A stretch of DNA of 64,000 nucleotides from Gymnogyps californianus. Lineage: Eukaryota > Chordata > Aves > Accipitriformes > Cathartidae. Under the pieces are notes generated by a model. The model ran no database searches, was not told the origin of the DNA, and was given only the letters and a program-made list of their open reading frames with translations. A program made the translations under genes and the position numbers. Positions within the stretch are counted from its first letter, which is position 1; each line of letters begins with the position of its first letter. The stretch covers positions 9,672,001 through 9,736,000 of the forward strand of contig NC_059486.1 in NCBI RefSeq assembly GCF_018139145.2, in the 5' to 3' direction. Positions 51,600 to 64,000 of the stretch are shown here, piece by piece.

Positions 51600-54500
51600 A
51601 GCCTGTTCCCGCCGTGCTGGGGCAGTGTGACCCCAGCGACTTTCTCGTCTCCCTCCCCAAGGCCTGCTTTGAAAAAGGACGTGTTTATTTCCAGAGGATT
51701 TGCTTAAAATTTTCAGAGAAATGGAATCTCCTCTAAATCAGTAAAAAAAAGCTCTGAAGAAACATTGTGTTTTGAAGGACATTTTCTTCAAATTGTTTTC
51801 TGTTAAAGGGAAGAAAAAAACTGCTCAACTGATGTTTAATGAGTTTAAGGGCTGGGGGGGGAGTGCAGTGCACCCAGCAACCAGCTGTCGCAGCGGACTC
51901 CAGCAGAGGATGAAAACCCACAGCCCTTCTGTCCCCTGGAAAAGAGGTCGGGGCTGAGGGTCAGTGCATGTCCTCAGCCTCGCAGCGGAAAGATCTTCAT
52001 TGCAGCGCTGGGAAAGCAAATCCAAAGCAAATTTGGGGAGACACATTTTTCTTATTTGGGCAAATATTCTGTGCTGCGTGGCACTAGAAGTTCAGGAGGT
52101 GCCAAACGTCGTAGTTAAAAGCTCTTTACCTCCATGTTGGGAACTGGAGACGTGCTGCATGGCAAGGGACGAGGAGTACCTTAGTCTGCAGCTCCCCAGC
52201 AGCTGTGTATCCGTGCTGACTGGAAACGAGCACACAGAAGAATACAAGGGAAAAGCACTGGAAACTCTTTCAGCTGTGGGGAATACTCCTGTTTGAGACC
52301 AAGTCAAGAGTTCTTCCTCCACCAGGCGCTCCTGGTGTAACACGGGCCAGTCCTTTCTCCCTTGGAAGTGACTCAACTGCCTAAAACAAGATCTGAATTG
52401 GGAGAACTTTAGCAACAATTCACTTGTAAGTGTTTCAAGATTACCTGCAGCAGGAACCCTAGCAGACTTGTAATTCCCCACCATGGTGTATTAATGATCC
52501 CTCTCCAATGTAAGCGAATACTCACGCACAGCAGATGCTGAGAAGAAGCCGAAGCCACAAACCCCACGTGCCGTAGGTCTGCAGCGCATTGCCTCGTGCA
52601 CAGCAGACTTGGGAACGACTTTTTGGGAGCTGACTCTTCTTGCACCAGGGCTTTGGATCTGAGCCGTATTGTGGACACAGCCAGGCGTGTTTAACAACGC
52701 GGGAGGTGGCTGGGTCCAGCTCCCGGGGATCTCTAACAGTAGCAGCTGGGTCTTAGTGAGGGCTCGTGAAGGACAACCGTGAACATCTGGATACTCCGTT
52801 ACCCTCTGTCCACAGTAAGGGCAGAAACCTGTGTTTGACATCATTACTTGCTTAAGCTCATTCTTAGAAATACATTATTTAACATGTTTTCTGAAAGCAT
52901 CCAAATCCCCTGCCAGGTTTCAGCTCCCGGGCAGTGGGGGTGGTTCTGACTCTATTGTCCCTAAAAATGCTGTTTTTAGAACAGAATTGTCCCAGGGAAG
53001 CTTGTATCCCCGCACTATGTGCCATTCCTTATCCAGGGAATGGCACCCATCATCAGCGCTACATTTATGGTAACAAATCCAAATAAATCCAGCCGCTAGG
53101 ATTTGTCTGGAGAACATTAGCTCCTGCCCTGCGGAGCTCTGGCAGCGCGTGGCCTCCCTGCCACACAGCCCTTCCCCTCCTTCAGCGAAAACCCTCCGGC
53201 CATTACAACTTCCACGAGTACTCACCCCGCGCGGGTGAGCGGGACTATCAGCCAGCACGCAGGAGCGTGCTGTAACCAGGCACAACGTGCTATTGCAGGA
53301 GGAGAAGACGCTGTCAAGTTAAACAGTGCAGAGCTAAAATACGCTGTGAAGGAGTTAACTCCTCGTGAAATAAAGCTTTAACAGGGCTGCTAACTAAAAG
53401 CGGAATACTTGATCTTTGTATCGCCTTGGTCCAACGCACACCCACCCATTTCTACTTCCTTGATGTCACTAACCCACCTCTGATCTTCCCGAGTTGAATG
53501 AGCATGTTTTTGCTGACGTACTTACCAACAACTAAATATAAAATGCGGGAACGAAGCCAAATGCCCTGGAAGAATTGCTGGGGTTTGTTTTCTCCTAGAA
53601 TCAACAGCAGTGTAACGTCACAGTCAACATCTAGAAAGTTGTGCAATTTTCACTGGTGCTTTTAAACTGTTCAGGCCCCATGGTTTAGTGCTTTTCGAAG
53701 AGATTGTTTATTTCTGTTGTTTAAGTCTTCCCAGCTAGCACTTTCCCCCTTTGCTTTGCTGCCACCTATGAAAGAGTCCCATGGATTCAGCAGAGTATTC
53801 TCTGTCCCCACGGGCATGTGACACACAGCGGTCCGTCTTTCATTTGGCTATACGTTTTCCACCTGAACCTTTAAACTTCTTCACAGGCAGCTTCGAAAGA
53901 AACCCGCTCCCTTACCCTCAGCATCAAAACACTTGTGTATATATATTCTTTACCACAATACCATGCTGCAGGGCACAAACACACACTAGGTTTTTCCACA
54001 AAAGGGGCTTTACATGTTAAAAAAACCAAACAAAAACCCCCACCAAAACCCCAAAACCCAACGATCCAAGTGTGCTGAGCTGCCAGACTTTAAGCAACAC
54101 CAGCATTTATATTTATGTAGCTCTGACCAGCTTTCCAAGGGCTGCCGTAGGGTCTTGCCCAGACCACCACGTTTTCACCGCACCGAAGCGCAGCTTCTCA
54201 GAGTTGTCCCCAACACCGATGCCGCTGCAGCGTGGGGCAACTCCGCAGGGAAAAGGAATCGACTCTCCCTGCCCGTGAGTCAGCATAAACGGCAAGTGAC
54301 CAGAGCCCGGCGTTTCCAGGCAGGACCGTTCTCACGGAGCGAACGCGTGGTGTCCAGTTCCCTGTGGTGGGAAAGGCAGGGGCAGGAAGCAGAAGTTATA
54401 AATAGGGTTGAGCAAGAAAAAAACAATTCCAGCTCATGGTAAATTAAGATTTTGAAATAGGGTCTTTTCTTACAAAAAAACAATACAGCCCAGTAACCGT

Positions 54501-55384
54501 GCGGGGTGATGCTGAGTCACACAGGGGCTGGTGGGCAGGACTCTCCCCAGGGACGCTCGCGGCCAACAATAACATCCACGGTCCGGCAAGCGGAGTTTTG
54601 GGAAATGTTTGGTGGAATTATGGTACTTGGCTCCTGCAAGTTTACACCTCTGTTGCTGACGTTTCTGTAAGAGTGGAAGGACTGGACTAATTAATTCAGG
54701 ACCTCTCTCACGTCCCAGATGCGGAGCTTAGCTTTTCATCCTAGAATTTTCCGAGTCAGACAGAGCTGGGACTACAGCTACCTGTCTCGCACCCGAGGTC
54801 ACGACCAATGCTCACAGCATCCTCGGTGTACTTTTTGCCATGTTCAGTAGTTTTTTCAGCTAGGCGGGCAAGAGAAAGCAAAGCCATGTGCCATTCTGTT
54901 CAAATAACAAACTGCAACGAGTATAAAGCCGTACGCCGAGTCCTCACCCTTCCAGACGGCCATCAGCCACCCCTGCTCCAGCGTGCTTTGTGCTGGAGTG
55001 CCAAGTCATAAATAGCTCCCACAGGCTGATCTTGCCAATACTGAAACGGCGGCAACATTTAAGCATCTAACTGGATGGGAAGGGGTCTGCGACCAACTCG
55101 CGACAGTTTCTAACCGCAGCAGGAGGAGAGCACAGCCAGGTAATAAGGACAGGTGAACCAGGGACTACTGCTCCCACCCAGACACTGGCTTCAACTTTCC
55201 CAAATTCAAAGGCTTCATCTGTGGATTTAGGCAACGCAGCTTGTTTTGTCCCAAGCCTCACCCGCTGTGAAAAGGGGGCAACAGCACGTTTTCACCTGAA
55301 AGGGCTGGTAGAACCAAACACATTAAACACCTTACTTGGATACTGCGCTAACTGGAATTATAAAGTACTGAAAACAGGCCACTA
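51600..55384. other. Intergenic, distal part before the ULK1 3' end
   Basis: No gene or recognised repeat. One minus ORF (52844-52491) has a CPYCG pattern near its start but no other family sign. Confidence 0.6.
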
Positions 55385-55400
55385 ACAATTTCAAATCAAT

Positions 55401-55406
55401 TTTATT
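55401..55406 (-). terminator. ULK1: Poly(A) signal AATAAA, candidate ULK1 3' end
   Basis: The minus strand AATAAA is followed by an AT-rich stretch. It would give a 3' UTR of about 3.1 kb after the stop at 58545. The plus-strand TTTATT copy is at these positions. Confidence 0.5.
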
Positions 55407-55934
55407 TTCTTAGATTGGTGTTGTACAATTTAAAGCCAAAAAAAAGTCACACAAAACACAAATAAAAAATGTTGACAAAGTATCAAGCATTACCTTATAA
55501 AGAACATCATCATACGCTCTCACAAACCTGAAGATACATGTTTATTAGACTGAGGTTTCTTGAAATCTATTAAAGACGCTACACACAAACGCTGCAACAG
55601 TAACAAAGCCATGACAATAGCAGGTGGACTACACTAGCAACTTCGACAATGGTTGGGGGGTTGGTTTTTGGGGCATTTTCTTTTTTTTTTTTTTTGCATA
55701 CCTTATTGTCTACAAAGCAATAAATATTTTTCACCAAAAAAGTTGGTTTCACGCTACATGCAGTTAGATAAAAAAGAAAGTCACCAAAATGATGGCAAAA
55801 TAAATCACCTGTCTGATTTTTTTCTTTTTTTTTTCCCCCCTCATTTTTGGGGTTTTTTTCTGTGTGGTTTTTTTGTTGTTTTTTTTTTTTTTTAATTCAA
55901 GCACAGTGGCTAAGTTTCAAGTATTGAGAGAAAA

Positions 55935-56025
55935 CATATATATACACGTTTGTGTGTTTGTATCTATATACATACACACACACACACATATCCTTGTATG
56001 TATATACACAAACACATACATATAT
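55935..56025. repeat. TA/CA-rich microsatellite cluster
   Basis: Interrupted ATATAT, GTGTGT and CACACACACACA tracts within the ULK1 3' UTR region. Translations here (poly-Tyr/Val/Cys) are artefacts. Confidence 0.8.
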
Positions 56026-58544
56026 ATTGGTTGTCGGTCTGTAAACCACCATTTTTTGGAGCAATATATACTTGTATACATTGAATGTGGACAATTTTGA
56101 TACATTCAAGTAATTAAGTACAGCTGGAAGGTTAGTGCTGAGCGCGCCACACACACGGATCATTGCACCTGCGGCAGAGACGTGGATCCCGGGCTGTGCT
56201 TCTCCTCGGCAGGAGCTGTCGGCGTGCGCTCGGGGGGTCGCCGGGAGGGCTCGGGGGGCCTAGCAGGCGTCTGTATTGCAGAGTCAGTCCTGGCTTAGTG
56301 CTTTCGTGCTGCCTCCCAGCGCACCGCTCCCGCCTGCAGCATAGCCCTTTGCAGAACTGGAAAAAGCCTTTCGGAAGCAGTCTGGGTCTCCTCGGCATTT
56401 CTGTCCACAGGCTGGGGGGGGGCTGGTTGGTTGTTTTTGTCTTTTTTTTTTTTTAATTTTCTTTTTTTCCCAGGCACAAGCACAAACGGCCACAGAAGCA
56501 GCAGGCTGTGAACATACGATGTAACAGCGGCCCAATACTGAAGCATTTGTGAAAGCTACACTTAAACTTCCCTGGTTGGGGCAATTGGAAATATTTTTGT
56601 ATTTCTTTACTGGCATTTCTGCTCTGTGATCAGAAACACCCATGGTGCCAAAGACGATGCCAGCTCCAACGTCAATTAAGTTGCTCCTGAAACCCTTGTA
56701 AAGTATCACACTGAACGTGCCGATATTGAGAGAAAAAAAAGCAATGAGGACTTAACCACCATGTGCAAAATGTTTTCAGATCCCCAAAAACAAAGCCTGA
56801 GGTTTCGAGTTGCTTTCAAAGATACTTTTCTGCCCAGCGCTAACAAAATACTGCCACGACTCTGATAAATTAAGACACACACACATGCGCACGCAGACAG
56901 ACGGAAAGGCAGCCAGCTATCCTCTCACGCACATGCTCACGGCATCCGAAGCCTCAACCAGAACTCGAGCCACTTGCACCCGCGGCCTCATTTGGCTACA
57001 GAGTCTCCTTAAAAGAAATGCTGAACATAAAACTGAACACTACAAGATTTCTTTATAAAAAACAATGAAGCAGCAAATAAAACTTCTTAAAAAATGCATT
57101 TCCAATTGTAAGTGTGTAGGATCTTAACGCCTGTTCTTGAGCTCTTAAAAAGCATGGAGCTTTATATTGACTGTCCTTAAAAGAACATTTAAATAAAAAA
57201 AACCCAAAACAAAACAACTCTTGGTACTGCCAGACTGCAAGTCAGCTTTGCCTGGTGTGGAGGAGGAACACCACAGACTCTGCAGTGCTTTTTGCCTCAT
57301 ACTCACAAGATACAGTACAGTTAAATACGTACAGTTACACACAAACCATATATATATATCAATATATATTCACCCTTAGGAATACATATTAATATACGCA
57401 CACACGTAGTGCAATAAAACAACCAGGAAGCAAGGAAAGGAATAAAAAGAACAGCATTCCTAACAGTCGTGATGTTCCTGGGTTGTTGTGTGATGCAAAG
57501 TCAACTTCTCAAAGTTCCCATAAGTGTGTAAAGTGCTCCTTTGATTCACAAAGCTAGTGTTTTCAGTTTGGGGCCGGGGGGAGGGCTCCAGGAAAGGGGT
57601 TATCGAGCCAACAGCTGAAAGCAGGACAGCACTAGTGCTTCTTCCTGGTAGATATGTACTGACAGGCCGAGCTGAACAGCCAGGAGTCTTTCCTGTTGAT
57701 CCCGCTGAGCTTGGGGACCAAGGGAGGAACGGATTCATTTTGGCTTCTTACAAACACAGGAGCGTTACACTTTCTGTCGTCCTGTTTCCTGCGCAGAGTC
57801 TCTTTCCCCGCGTCGTTCGCCTATCCAGGCAGAGAGGCAGCGCGCACGGCAGCCGCGGGAGATGCGAACTTCCCCAGCAGCAGCGCGTCCTCTGCCTCGC
57901 TCGGCACGTCTGTAGGAGGTGGGAGCTACTTCAGCAACGCGCAGGCAAAAGGGAGACCGCTCCTTCCTCTCTGCCAGTCAGTAAGCACTCCAAGGCATAA
58001 ACACGTATGAGAAGGGAGAAAGGAGAGAAAGGAGGGGAGCCTCGGGTTGCCAGGAAGCTTGAAGATGCCTGGCTCTCAGCTGGGATAGGGGAAAGTACAC
58101 AAACTGGCCTTGATTTCTGAATGACACCTTCCAACATTAACTGAAGCCAGCAGTTTCAGCACATCCATTGCCTGCAATGGACACAGCACTGGAATACCCT
58201 GTTCTTAAGCAAGAGGGACAGGCAGCAGTCTTATCCTTCAAAGTGCTGGGAAGAAGCAGACTTCTATCCTTCATCCCCTCTGCCAACGAGGGAAACCTTT
58301 CTACATCGGCTACATCTTCGCCCAGGCCTTTGGGCAGGGAAGTATTTGTGCTTGCTGCAGTCACACATCCCCACAAAGGAATCTGAGTCTGTGGAACAAC
58401 TTCCCAAAATGTCAAAATACAAAACATTGAGCAGTTCATCCTCCAGGTCTCCTACTGCCAAAATAGTTTCCCACCACAGCAGCAGGCCACTGGAAACAAA
58501 GCGATCAGCTGGGGCGAGGTGCGTGAAGAACACCACCACTGAAA

Positions 58545-58600
58545 TTAGGCACAGAACCCCGACAGCAGAGCTGACAGCCTGCGCTCGATGCACAGTTTAC
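58545..58600 (-). CDS. ULK1: ULK1 last exon
   Basis: After acceptor CTCCCAG|GTAAAC the exon encodes [17 protein letters not shown] and a TAA. Human ends [17 protein letters not shown]. Confidence 0.95.
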
Positions 58601-61600
58601 CTGGGAGAGAAAAAAAAACAAACAAAAGAAATCAACTTCTCATTTTCCTGGCAATATAAAGACTACCAAAACACACTGGAGTTTGGGGGGGAGGGGGGGG
58701 AAGGCAGAGCTTCAGCAAATCTAAGCAGCCCTTCAAGAATCGTTACCAGGTACTGATTTAGACTAGGTGAGGGCCTGACTGCAAACACCATGCTGGGAAG
58801 GGACAGGTCGAAGGGTCGAATAATCGGAGAACCAACAACAAAAGTCGGGAGGCAGCAGTTCTGATAGAGGTAGCAAGATGTTATAAGAACCACCATCCGC
58901 TGGGAACAATTTATTCACTTTTAGTTATTGGAGTGGCTTTTGCCAGCAGGCAAGATGACTCAAGGTCTCCAGTGCCATTTGTCCTGGCTTACAACTGAGA
59001 GACTGAGCCCAGCCCAGCACGGTCAGTGCCAGATTCTCATTGTCTGAGCCCAAGACTCTTTCAAAAGCTAAATGTTTGGTGGAATTCATTCCTCTCCCAG
59101 GAAGATTTGCTGTATTTCTAGGTTCATCATTTTACTTTTCAGAAATAAGTAATCACATACCTGAGATCTAAAATGAAATGCATACCCCCTACAGCCTACC
59201 AGACAACAGCTCAATCAGGAAGCTGGAACATAGGGTAAAACAGGGAATACCAGTATATCAACTAGGAAATCTACTAGATGCATTAACTGTATCTCTGGAC
59301 AAAAGATGTGATTTAGGTTAGGTAGGAAACGGTACAATAGAAACTACTTAGTATTCCCTATTCACTTAGCCCTCCAGTATCACACACCACCTGCCAATCT
59401 CCCTTTGCTCTCCTTCAGTGAGCCTCACGTCAACTGTGAAAGTTGGTGATAATTAACTGACTGATTGCCTGTGAGCCAGAAACCTCTTCTCTCATTACCT
59501 ATCCGAGAGCTCTGCGTACACGGACGACTGGAGCAGCCTGGCAGCACTCTGGATGCTGGCCCAAGAAAGGCATTCGGTAGCCAGCAGAGGGGAGAGGCAC
59601 AGTTTGCCAGCTGTGGCCTTTCCCTTCAGCCATACTGACGCCATCAGGGACTGCTGCGGATGGGCTGGTTTAGCTGTGGCAGAGCAGAGCCGAGGCCAAG
59701 TCAAGCTGCTCTAACAGACGATGGCTATCCCCCATCCCCTCTGCCCGCCTCCCGTAGAGAGAGACGACAGAGGTGATTAAACCCCCGCCATAAGGGCAGG
59801 GAAAGTGCGCTCAGAGCAAGTGAGGTCAGTCCTTTCCACTCCACATGTGTTAGTTGCGGAGCCTGCAGCAGTGGAGAATAACGCCCCTCACGACAAAGGG
59901 AGAGCGCGAGAGAGGTGACAGCTTGGAGCAGCAGACAGAGGGGTCCATCTGTCCCTGGGAGAGGAAGCCAAGCGACAGCAAGTAGGTAAGAGTTCAGCTT
60001 TCATCGCTACACAAGCACTTGCTGATGAGAAAAATATTTGTCTGCTGCCTTCTCAGCCAGGCCTGGGGCCGGGGAATCAGACAGGCGAGCAGTCCTGTTT
60101 CAGAAGACGTGTTGGAAGGAGCCCTGGCTGTGCTGATCGGCCATCTCTGCCCGACAGCCGCTGCAGTTTCGTGTTCCCAAGTGCTCTGTGCAATGAGAGG
60201 GATGGTTCCGGCTGGAAACCAAACCCAGGCCCCTGCTGTTGCCAAACCACTTCCTTCAGCAAGTTCTTTCACACATCAAAAGCTCCAACAAAGCCCTGGC
60301 AATCGCTCTGCAGGGGAAGCTCTCAAAATATGGCTCAGAACAGGGACCTGCATTTCTAACAGTTCCCGCTGGGAAAGCAGGAGGCCAGGCTGCGAGAAGC
60401 TGTAACAAGCCAAGAGATCTCTGCTGTGTCCACCAAGATGTAGCCAAAGGAAAAAAGGATGCTGGGTACTGAAACTTCTGATCCGTGCAGCTAGAAAAAC
60501 ACATGTTCTAGTGGGATAAAAAAAAAAGTCACTGAACACTCACATTTATTGATGTTTTCTATGTCCCCCTGTTCAGTGATGATGTTCAGGAGCCCCTCCA
60601 TCAGCAGCAGAGCCTTGTGGTACCTCTGTGCGCAGTCCTCTCTGTGGTGGAACATCTCATCCAGGGCTGCAGACTGCACCTGCGGGCAACAACCCCGTGC
60701 CAAGAGGGTACTCCCAGACCAGACCCAGCTTTCCCAGCATGGCCCCATAGCTGCGTGAACACCTCCCTCACCCAGCCTCCAGAGGCTGCACACAGCATCA
60801 TGAGTAAAACCATCTGCTAAGGCCACCAGTAGGAACCGTTAATGCCTGACACTCGCCCTGCGCTAACCCTGTTCCCAGGCACCGTATGGTTATTACCATT
60901 TGCACAGCATAGCTGAAGATGAGCTTCTCTGCAGTGATGCTGTTGATCCGATCCATGAGTTTCTGTTTGTCCAAGAAGAACCTCTGGAGTCGCATGTTGA
61001 GGCAGTGGCAGGATGATACACTGGATTTATAAAGCTCATTCAGCTTCTTCACAACTAGAGTAAAGGAAAGAAATGCTTTAGGTGCTACTTCCAGTTCTCC
61101 CTGTGCCTCCCAATCTCCACGCACAGGTCCCCGGAAGAGTAACTTCAAGACGACGGGGTTATGTTAAAGCCAGAAGACTGGCAGGAAAGTACGTGCTGCA
61201 CTAACAAGGTCTTTTTCCTCTCCTCTGTCACCTTCACCAGTTATGAGCCTGCATGTGGCAAAGGCCTAGTTCACCCGAGGCCAGTTCTATTTTTGTTTCC
61301 TTCAGCTGCCACAAGGCAGAGAGCAGTTTGCACCATGCAAGATGTCTCACGCACCACCAGAAGCAACAGACGTGCCAGATACAAAGCTTCTGCTACTTGA
61401 CGGGTGATGACATGCCGTGAAGAAGTACGTGACTTGCATGTGGTAGCTGTTGGAGCTGAGTGTGGATGAGCAGCACTGACTAAGCAAGGGAATCTCTCTC
61501 AGGACACTGCTGTCCCAGAAAGAAAAGACACTGATGCCTGTGAAAGGCCACCTCCTTTCCTGAACCAAGGCAGCTCCTACAGGAAGGTCATGGGACAGAG

Positions 61601-63736
61601 AATCAGGAATCAAATATGATTCTGAGGAATTAAGTAACAATCCAAAACAGCAAGCGATGCCACAAGCTTGAGTTTCCCTAGCTGCATGGTGTGATCTACT
61701 CAAAGTACTGAATACAAACTCCCACCAACATCTGATGAGTATTAACTGCTATGTGCACATCTGAAAACCCCCACGCTCAATGATTTGCTCCTGGGGGCAG
61801 CAAATTAACCCATACCATGAACCAGCCTCTCTCAGCTACAATGCAGAGAGGCAACCTCACATGACAGCCAGGCCTTGCGACTAAATCTAGCCTTCCCAGG
61901 CAGAGAAAAGAGAGCAGAGAGCCAGAGAAGAGACTGCCTCCAGGAAGAAAGGCTGCTGTAACTCTTCATCAGAGAAAAGGACCGAGGCACAAAAACATAT
62001 CCCTGTCAGGGTCACACTGTCAGATCACCCTTGCTCAGAAGGAATTTGAGAGGGAGTGGGAACCCCAAAGCTCGTGGGTCACATCAGGAGGGTGAAATGA
62101 AAAACTCCATGAGAAGAGAGTCAAGAGAGACTATTTAAAAACCAAAAACAAAACAACACACAAATACAGCAATATCCTCCTCCACGGAATTCAAATCAGA
62201 GCTCTGAGCTGTGCCCAAATTATCAGGAAAAAGAGGATGGCTATGGGTAGGGACCCTGCCTGGCACACACTGCCCAAGGATACTCCAAGGGCAGTGTCCT
62301 GTTGTGTTTCCCTGCTTTTTCCATATACATGGGACAAAAGTACCTTGAAAACCCTCTTGTCCTCACTGTGCCCTGAAAAGCCTCAAGGGATCAGTATTTT
62401 GTGGGGAGAGAAACAAGAAGAGACAGCCTTGCCCAATTCCCACACACTGAAGGACAAATTACACTACGAATCTAGAAGTTGCAATCTGCCCTGAAAAGGA
62501 GTAATTTATTTGGGTTATGACAACTTTCCTGTTAGCCTGAACTTGTGGAAGATGCGTAGCTAAACCTGTGTATCTTGCTCCATACTGCCTGCTGCAACTT
62601 ATGTGTGCTCAATGTATTTAACTTTTTTTTTTTATACCCCATCCCAAGGCAGATCGAGTACTTTCAAAGACCAAGTCCTTGGGGAAGGTGGCTAGTGGGT
62701 CAAGTACTTCAAGTGCTTCAAAAAGCTAAGTAATATTACAATGGTAGTTTTAAAATTATTTTTTCTAATCACTGAATCACAGCCAGCTCGCATCACAAGC
62801 CAGCCAGTCAGATGCAAATGGAAGGCTGTAACACCAGCAAAGCAGTGACTCTGGCATTACCAGTATTTCACTTCCTGTGTTTTTGTTTCCCTTGAAAAAT
62901 CATCACTGCCAAGACAGGTGTCCATTTGCCAAGTAAACACTTCCTAGGACATGCACTGTGTAATTAAGTTGGACTTACGTCAAGTACAAATAAGCACCTG
63001 AGATAGAGATGTACAAGGATCAGATAAGATACATTCCCCTCTCGCTAATTAGTGCTGAAGATTCTCACAGGGCACGAGCAAGAGCTTTGAGACATAAAGC
63101 CAATGTGAAGAGAGGAACATTCCCCTCAGTATGAATAAAAAAGACCTGGCTGTGCAAGGGGACAATAAGAAATAAGCTCCTGGGCATACCAGTGGGGGTT
63201 CACACTCACTAAACCCCCCCCATACCCTTTGTGATACTTTTAATACTTCCATTCCAGGCAAGTCCTTTGTGCCGTGTGCCCAGCGGTCCCTTACCTTGCT
63301 TGACGGTGGAGGAGAGGCACAGCTTGCCAGCTTTGATCTGCTCTATGGCCATCTGCAGCCCCGAGGACAGAAGCTCCGCTACTTTCAGGTACAGCACGAG
63401 CTGCTCTGCATAGCTGCAAAGAAAGCACATTGCAATGCAAACAGATCGAGGGGACAGCGGTAAGTGTCCCGAAGGACTTCTGGTACGTAACGATACTTGG
63501 GTTGAGAGGGAGTGACAGAAGACTTGGGAGCTGGGCGGCTCTCTCCCCAGTCCTTACCTCCACTCCCGGCTGAGGAGGCTGATCTGGTCGGCCACCACGC
63601 TCTCGTGGAGCTGGTACTCAGATGTCACTGAACTGCTCATCTCGCCGGAGCTGCCTTTAAGGGCGGCAATTTCCATCACGTAGTGGACAAAGGCCAGCGT
63701 GAAGCGGAGGCTCCGCAGGATGTCAGTGTGCTCTTG
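58545..63736 (-). CDS. ULK1: Unc-51-like kinase 1, C-terminal 215 residues (5' part outside window)
   Basis: ULK1 is the Ser/Thr kinase that starts autophagy. This C-terminal EAT/tandem-MIT domain binds ATG13 and FIP200 at the phagophore. The exons are 63736-63558, 63413-63295, 61054-60897, 60679-60544 and 58600-58545. All phases agree and the frame ends in TAA at 58547-58545. Family marks are [86 protein letters not shown] and [13 protein letters not shown]. The kinase domain and the linker lie beyond position 64000. No exon was recognised with confidence at 63737-64000. Confidence 0.95.
58601..60543 (-). other. ULK1 last intron
   Basis: 1.9 kb of mixed composition with a G-rich tract at 58686-58700. 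No exon or repeat family was recognised. Confidence 0.8.
60544..60679 (-). CDS. ULK1: ULK1 C-terminal exon 4 of 5
   Basis: The 136-nt exon encodes [34 protein letters not shown] and GDIENINK. The donor is AAAT|GTGAGT. Confidence 0.95.
60897..61054 (-). CDS. ULK1: ULK1 C-terminal exon 3 of 5
   Basis: The 158-nt exon encodes [36 protein letters not shown] and [11 protein letters not shown]. The donor is ATG|GTAATA. Confidence 0.95.
61055..63294 (-). other. ULK1 intron
   Basis: 2.2 kb with no recognised feature besides a T run near 62623. Confidence 0.8.
63295..63413 (-). CDS. ULK1: ULK1 C-terminal exon 2 of 5
   Basis: The 119-nt exon encodes [20 protein letters not shown] and [14 protein letters not shown]. 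It is nearly the human sequence. The splice sites TTGCAG|CTATGC and CAAG|GTAAGG are intact. Confidence 0.95.
63558..63736 (-). CDS. ULK1: ULK1 C-terminal exon 1 of 5 in window
   Basis: After acceptor TCAACAG the exon encodes [20 protein letters not shown], then [12 protein letters not shown] and [19 protein letters not shown]. The donor is TGGAG|GTAAGG. Confidence 0.94.
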
Positions 63737-64000
63737 CTGTTGAAGGGATGCCAAGGTGGGGGTTACAGAGGGAAAGCTGGCATGCCAGGAAGGGCTGCTC
63801 ACCTAGAGCTGTGCCAGCAAGTCATCCCAGCTTACAGAACTAACACCCCGTCCCCACACACCCCTACACCTCTGCTTTGGGCAGGGACAGCCAAACTCAG
63901 CCCCGAGCCCGCACACCACACCAGTTCCTTCTCCACAGTAATAGCAGCAAGCAACAGCCCCAGGCCAGAAATTTCCAGGCAGCTCCCCGGAGAAGCTGGT
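63737..64000 (-). other. ULK1 intron or unresolved upstream exon
   Basis: A segment near 63805-63830 reads TGGGATGACTTGCTGGCACA before a GTGAGC donor-like site. The frames do not join sensibly to the next exon, so I do not call it. Confidence 0.4.

Larger units (their letters stand above)
55385..58544 (-). other. ULK1: ULK1 3' UTR (inferred extent)
   Basis: The non-coding stretch from the ULK1 stop to the first canonical poly(A) signal. It holds A-rich tracts on the sense strand (55681-55693, 55874-55893, 56442-56466) and TA/CA microsatellites at 55935-56025 and 57348-57370. The sequence alone does not prove that it is transcribed as one UTR. Confidence 0.5.

Noticed and set aside
51025..51736. 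ORFs of 149-190 codons in the intergenic GC-rich block
   Set aside because: Composition artefacts on both strands. No conserved motif was seen.
52491..52844. Minus ORF with FCPYCGQRV as a zinc-ribbon protein
   Set aside because: Only one CxxC pair, no second pair, and no splice or promoter context. Probably chance.
55864..56163. Tyr/Val/Cys-rich ORFs
   Set aside because: Translations of TA/CA microsatellites in the ULK1 3' UTR region.

Overview
This window looks like nuclear DNA from a bird, or another sauropsid with a compact genome. Genes are split by GT-AG introns, three CpG islands sit at gene starts, and a CR1 LINE with the typical avian 3' end (ATTCTGTG repeats) lies in an intron. The gene order is the conserved vertebrate block ULK1 - PUS1 - EP400-like - EP400, known from human 12q24.33. 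Every gene is on the minus strand, so transcription runs from high to low coordinates.

Layout, in the direction of transcription. 64.0-55.4 kb: the last five coding exons of ULK1 (autophagy kinase, C-terminal ATG13/FIP200-binding domain) and a long 3' UTR ending at a poly(A) signal near 55.40 kb. 55.4-48.6 kb: intergenic DNA with an isolated GC-rich island at 51.1-51.6 kb. 48.56-41.74 kb: a complete PUS1 gene (tRNA pseudouridine synthase, 401 residues), with a 5' CpG island that holds GGGGCC, CCG and CTCAGC simple repeats. 39.1-15.0 kb: a tandem EP400-like duplicate, an unprocessed pseudogene. I could place 29 exons that follow the EP400 protein from the mid-N-terminal region through HSA, both SNF2 ATPase lobes, the SANT-like region and the start of the glutamine-rich tail. 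Most splice sites and exon phases survive, but there are at least five in-frame stops, two frameshifts and damaged splice donors. 14.8-1 kb: the 5' part of the real EP400 gene, with a CpG-island promoter, a non-coding exon 1 and seven coding exons. These encode the first 833 residues, up to the HSA domain, and the gene continues past position 1.

The main discovery candidate is the decayed duplicate. It extends almost to the EP400 C-terminus, whereas the mammalian EP400NL locus in the same position is known mainly for N-terminal similarity. Here the large N-terminal exon was not found and the helicase and SANT parts remain. Other points worth checking are an upstream ORF that overlaps the EP400 start codon, an in-frame arginine-rich stretch ahead of the PUS1 start without a nearby ATG, and a GGGGCC repeat just inside PUS1 intron 1. 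I saw no RNA genes, CRISPR arrays, operons or viral genes. All family assignments come from my own reading of translations compared with remembered human EP400, PUS1 and ULK1 proteins. No alignment program was run.
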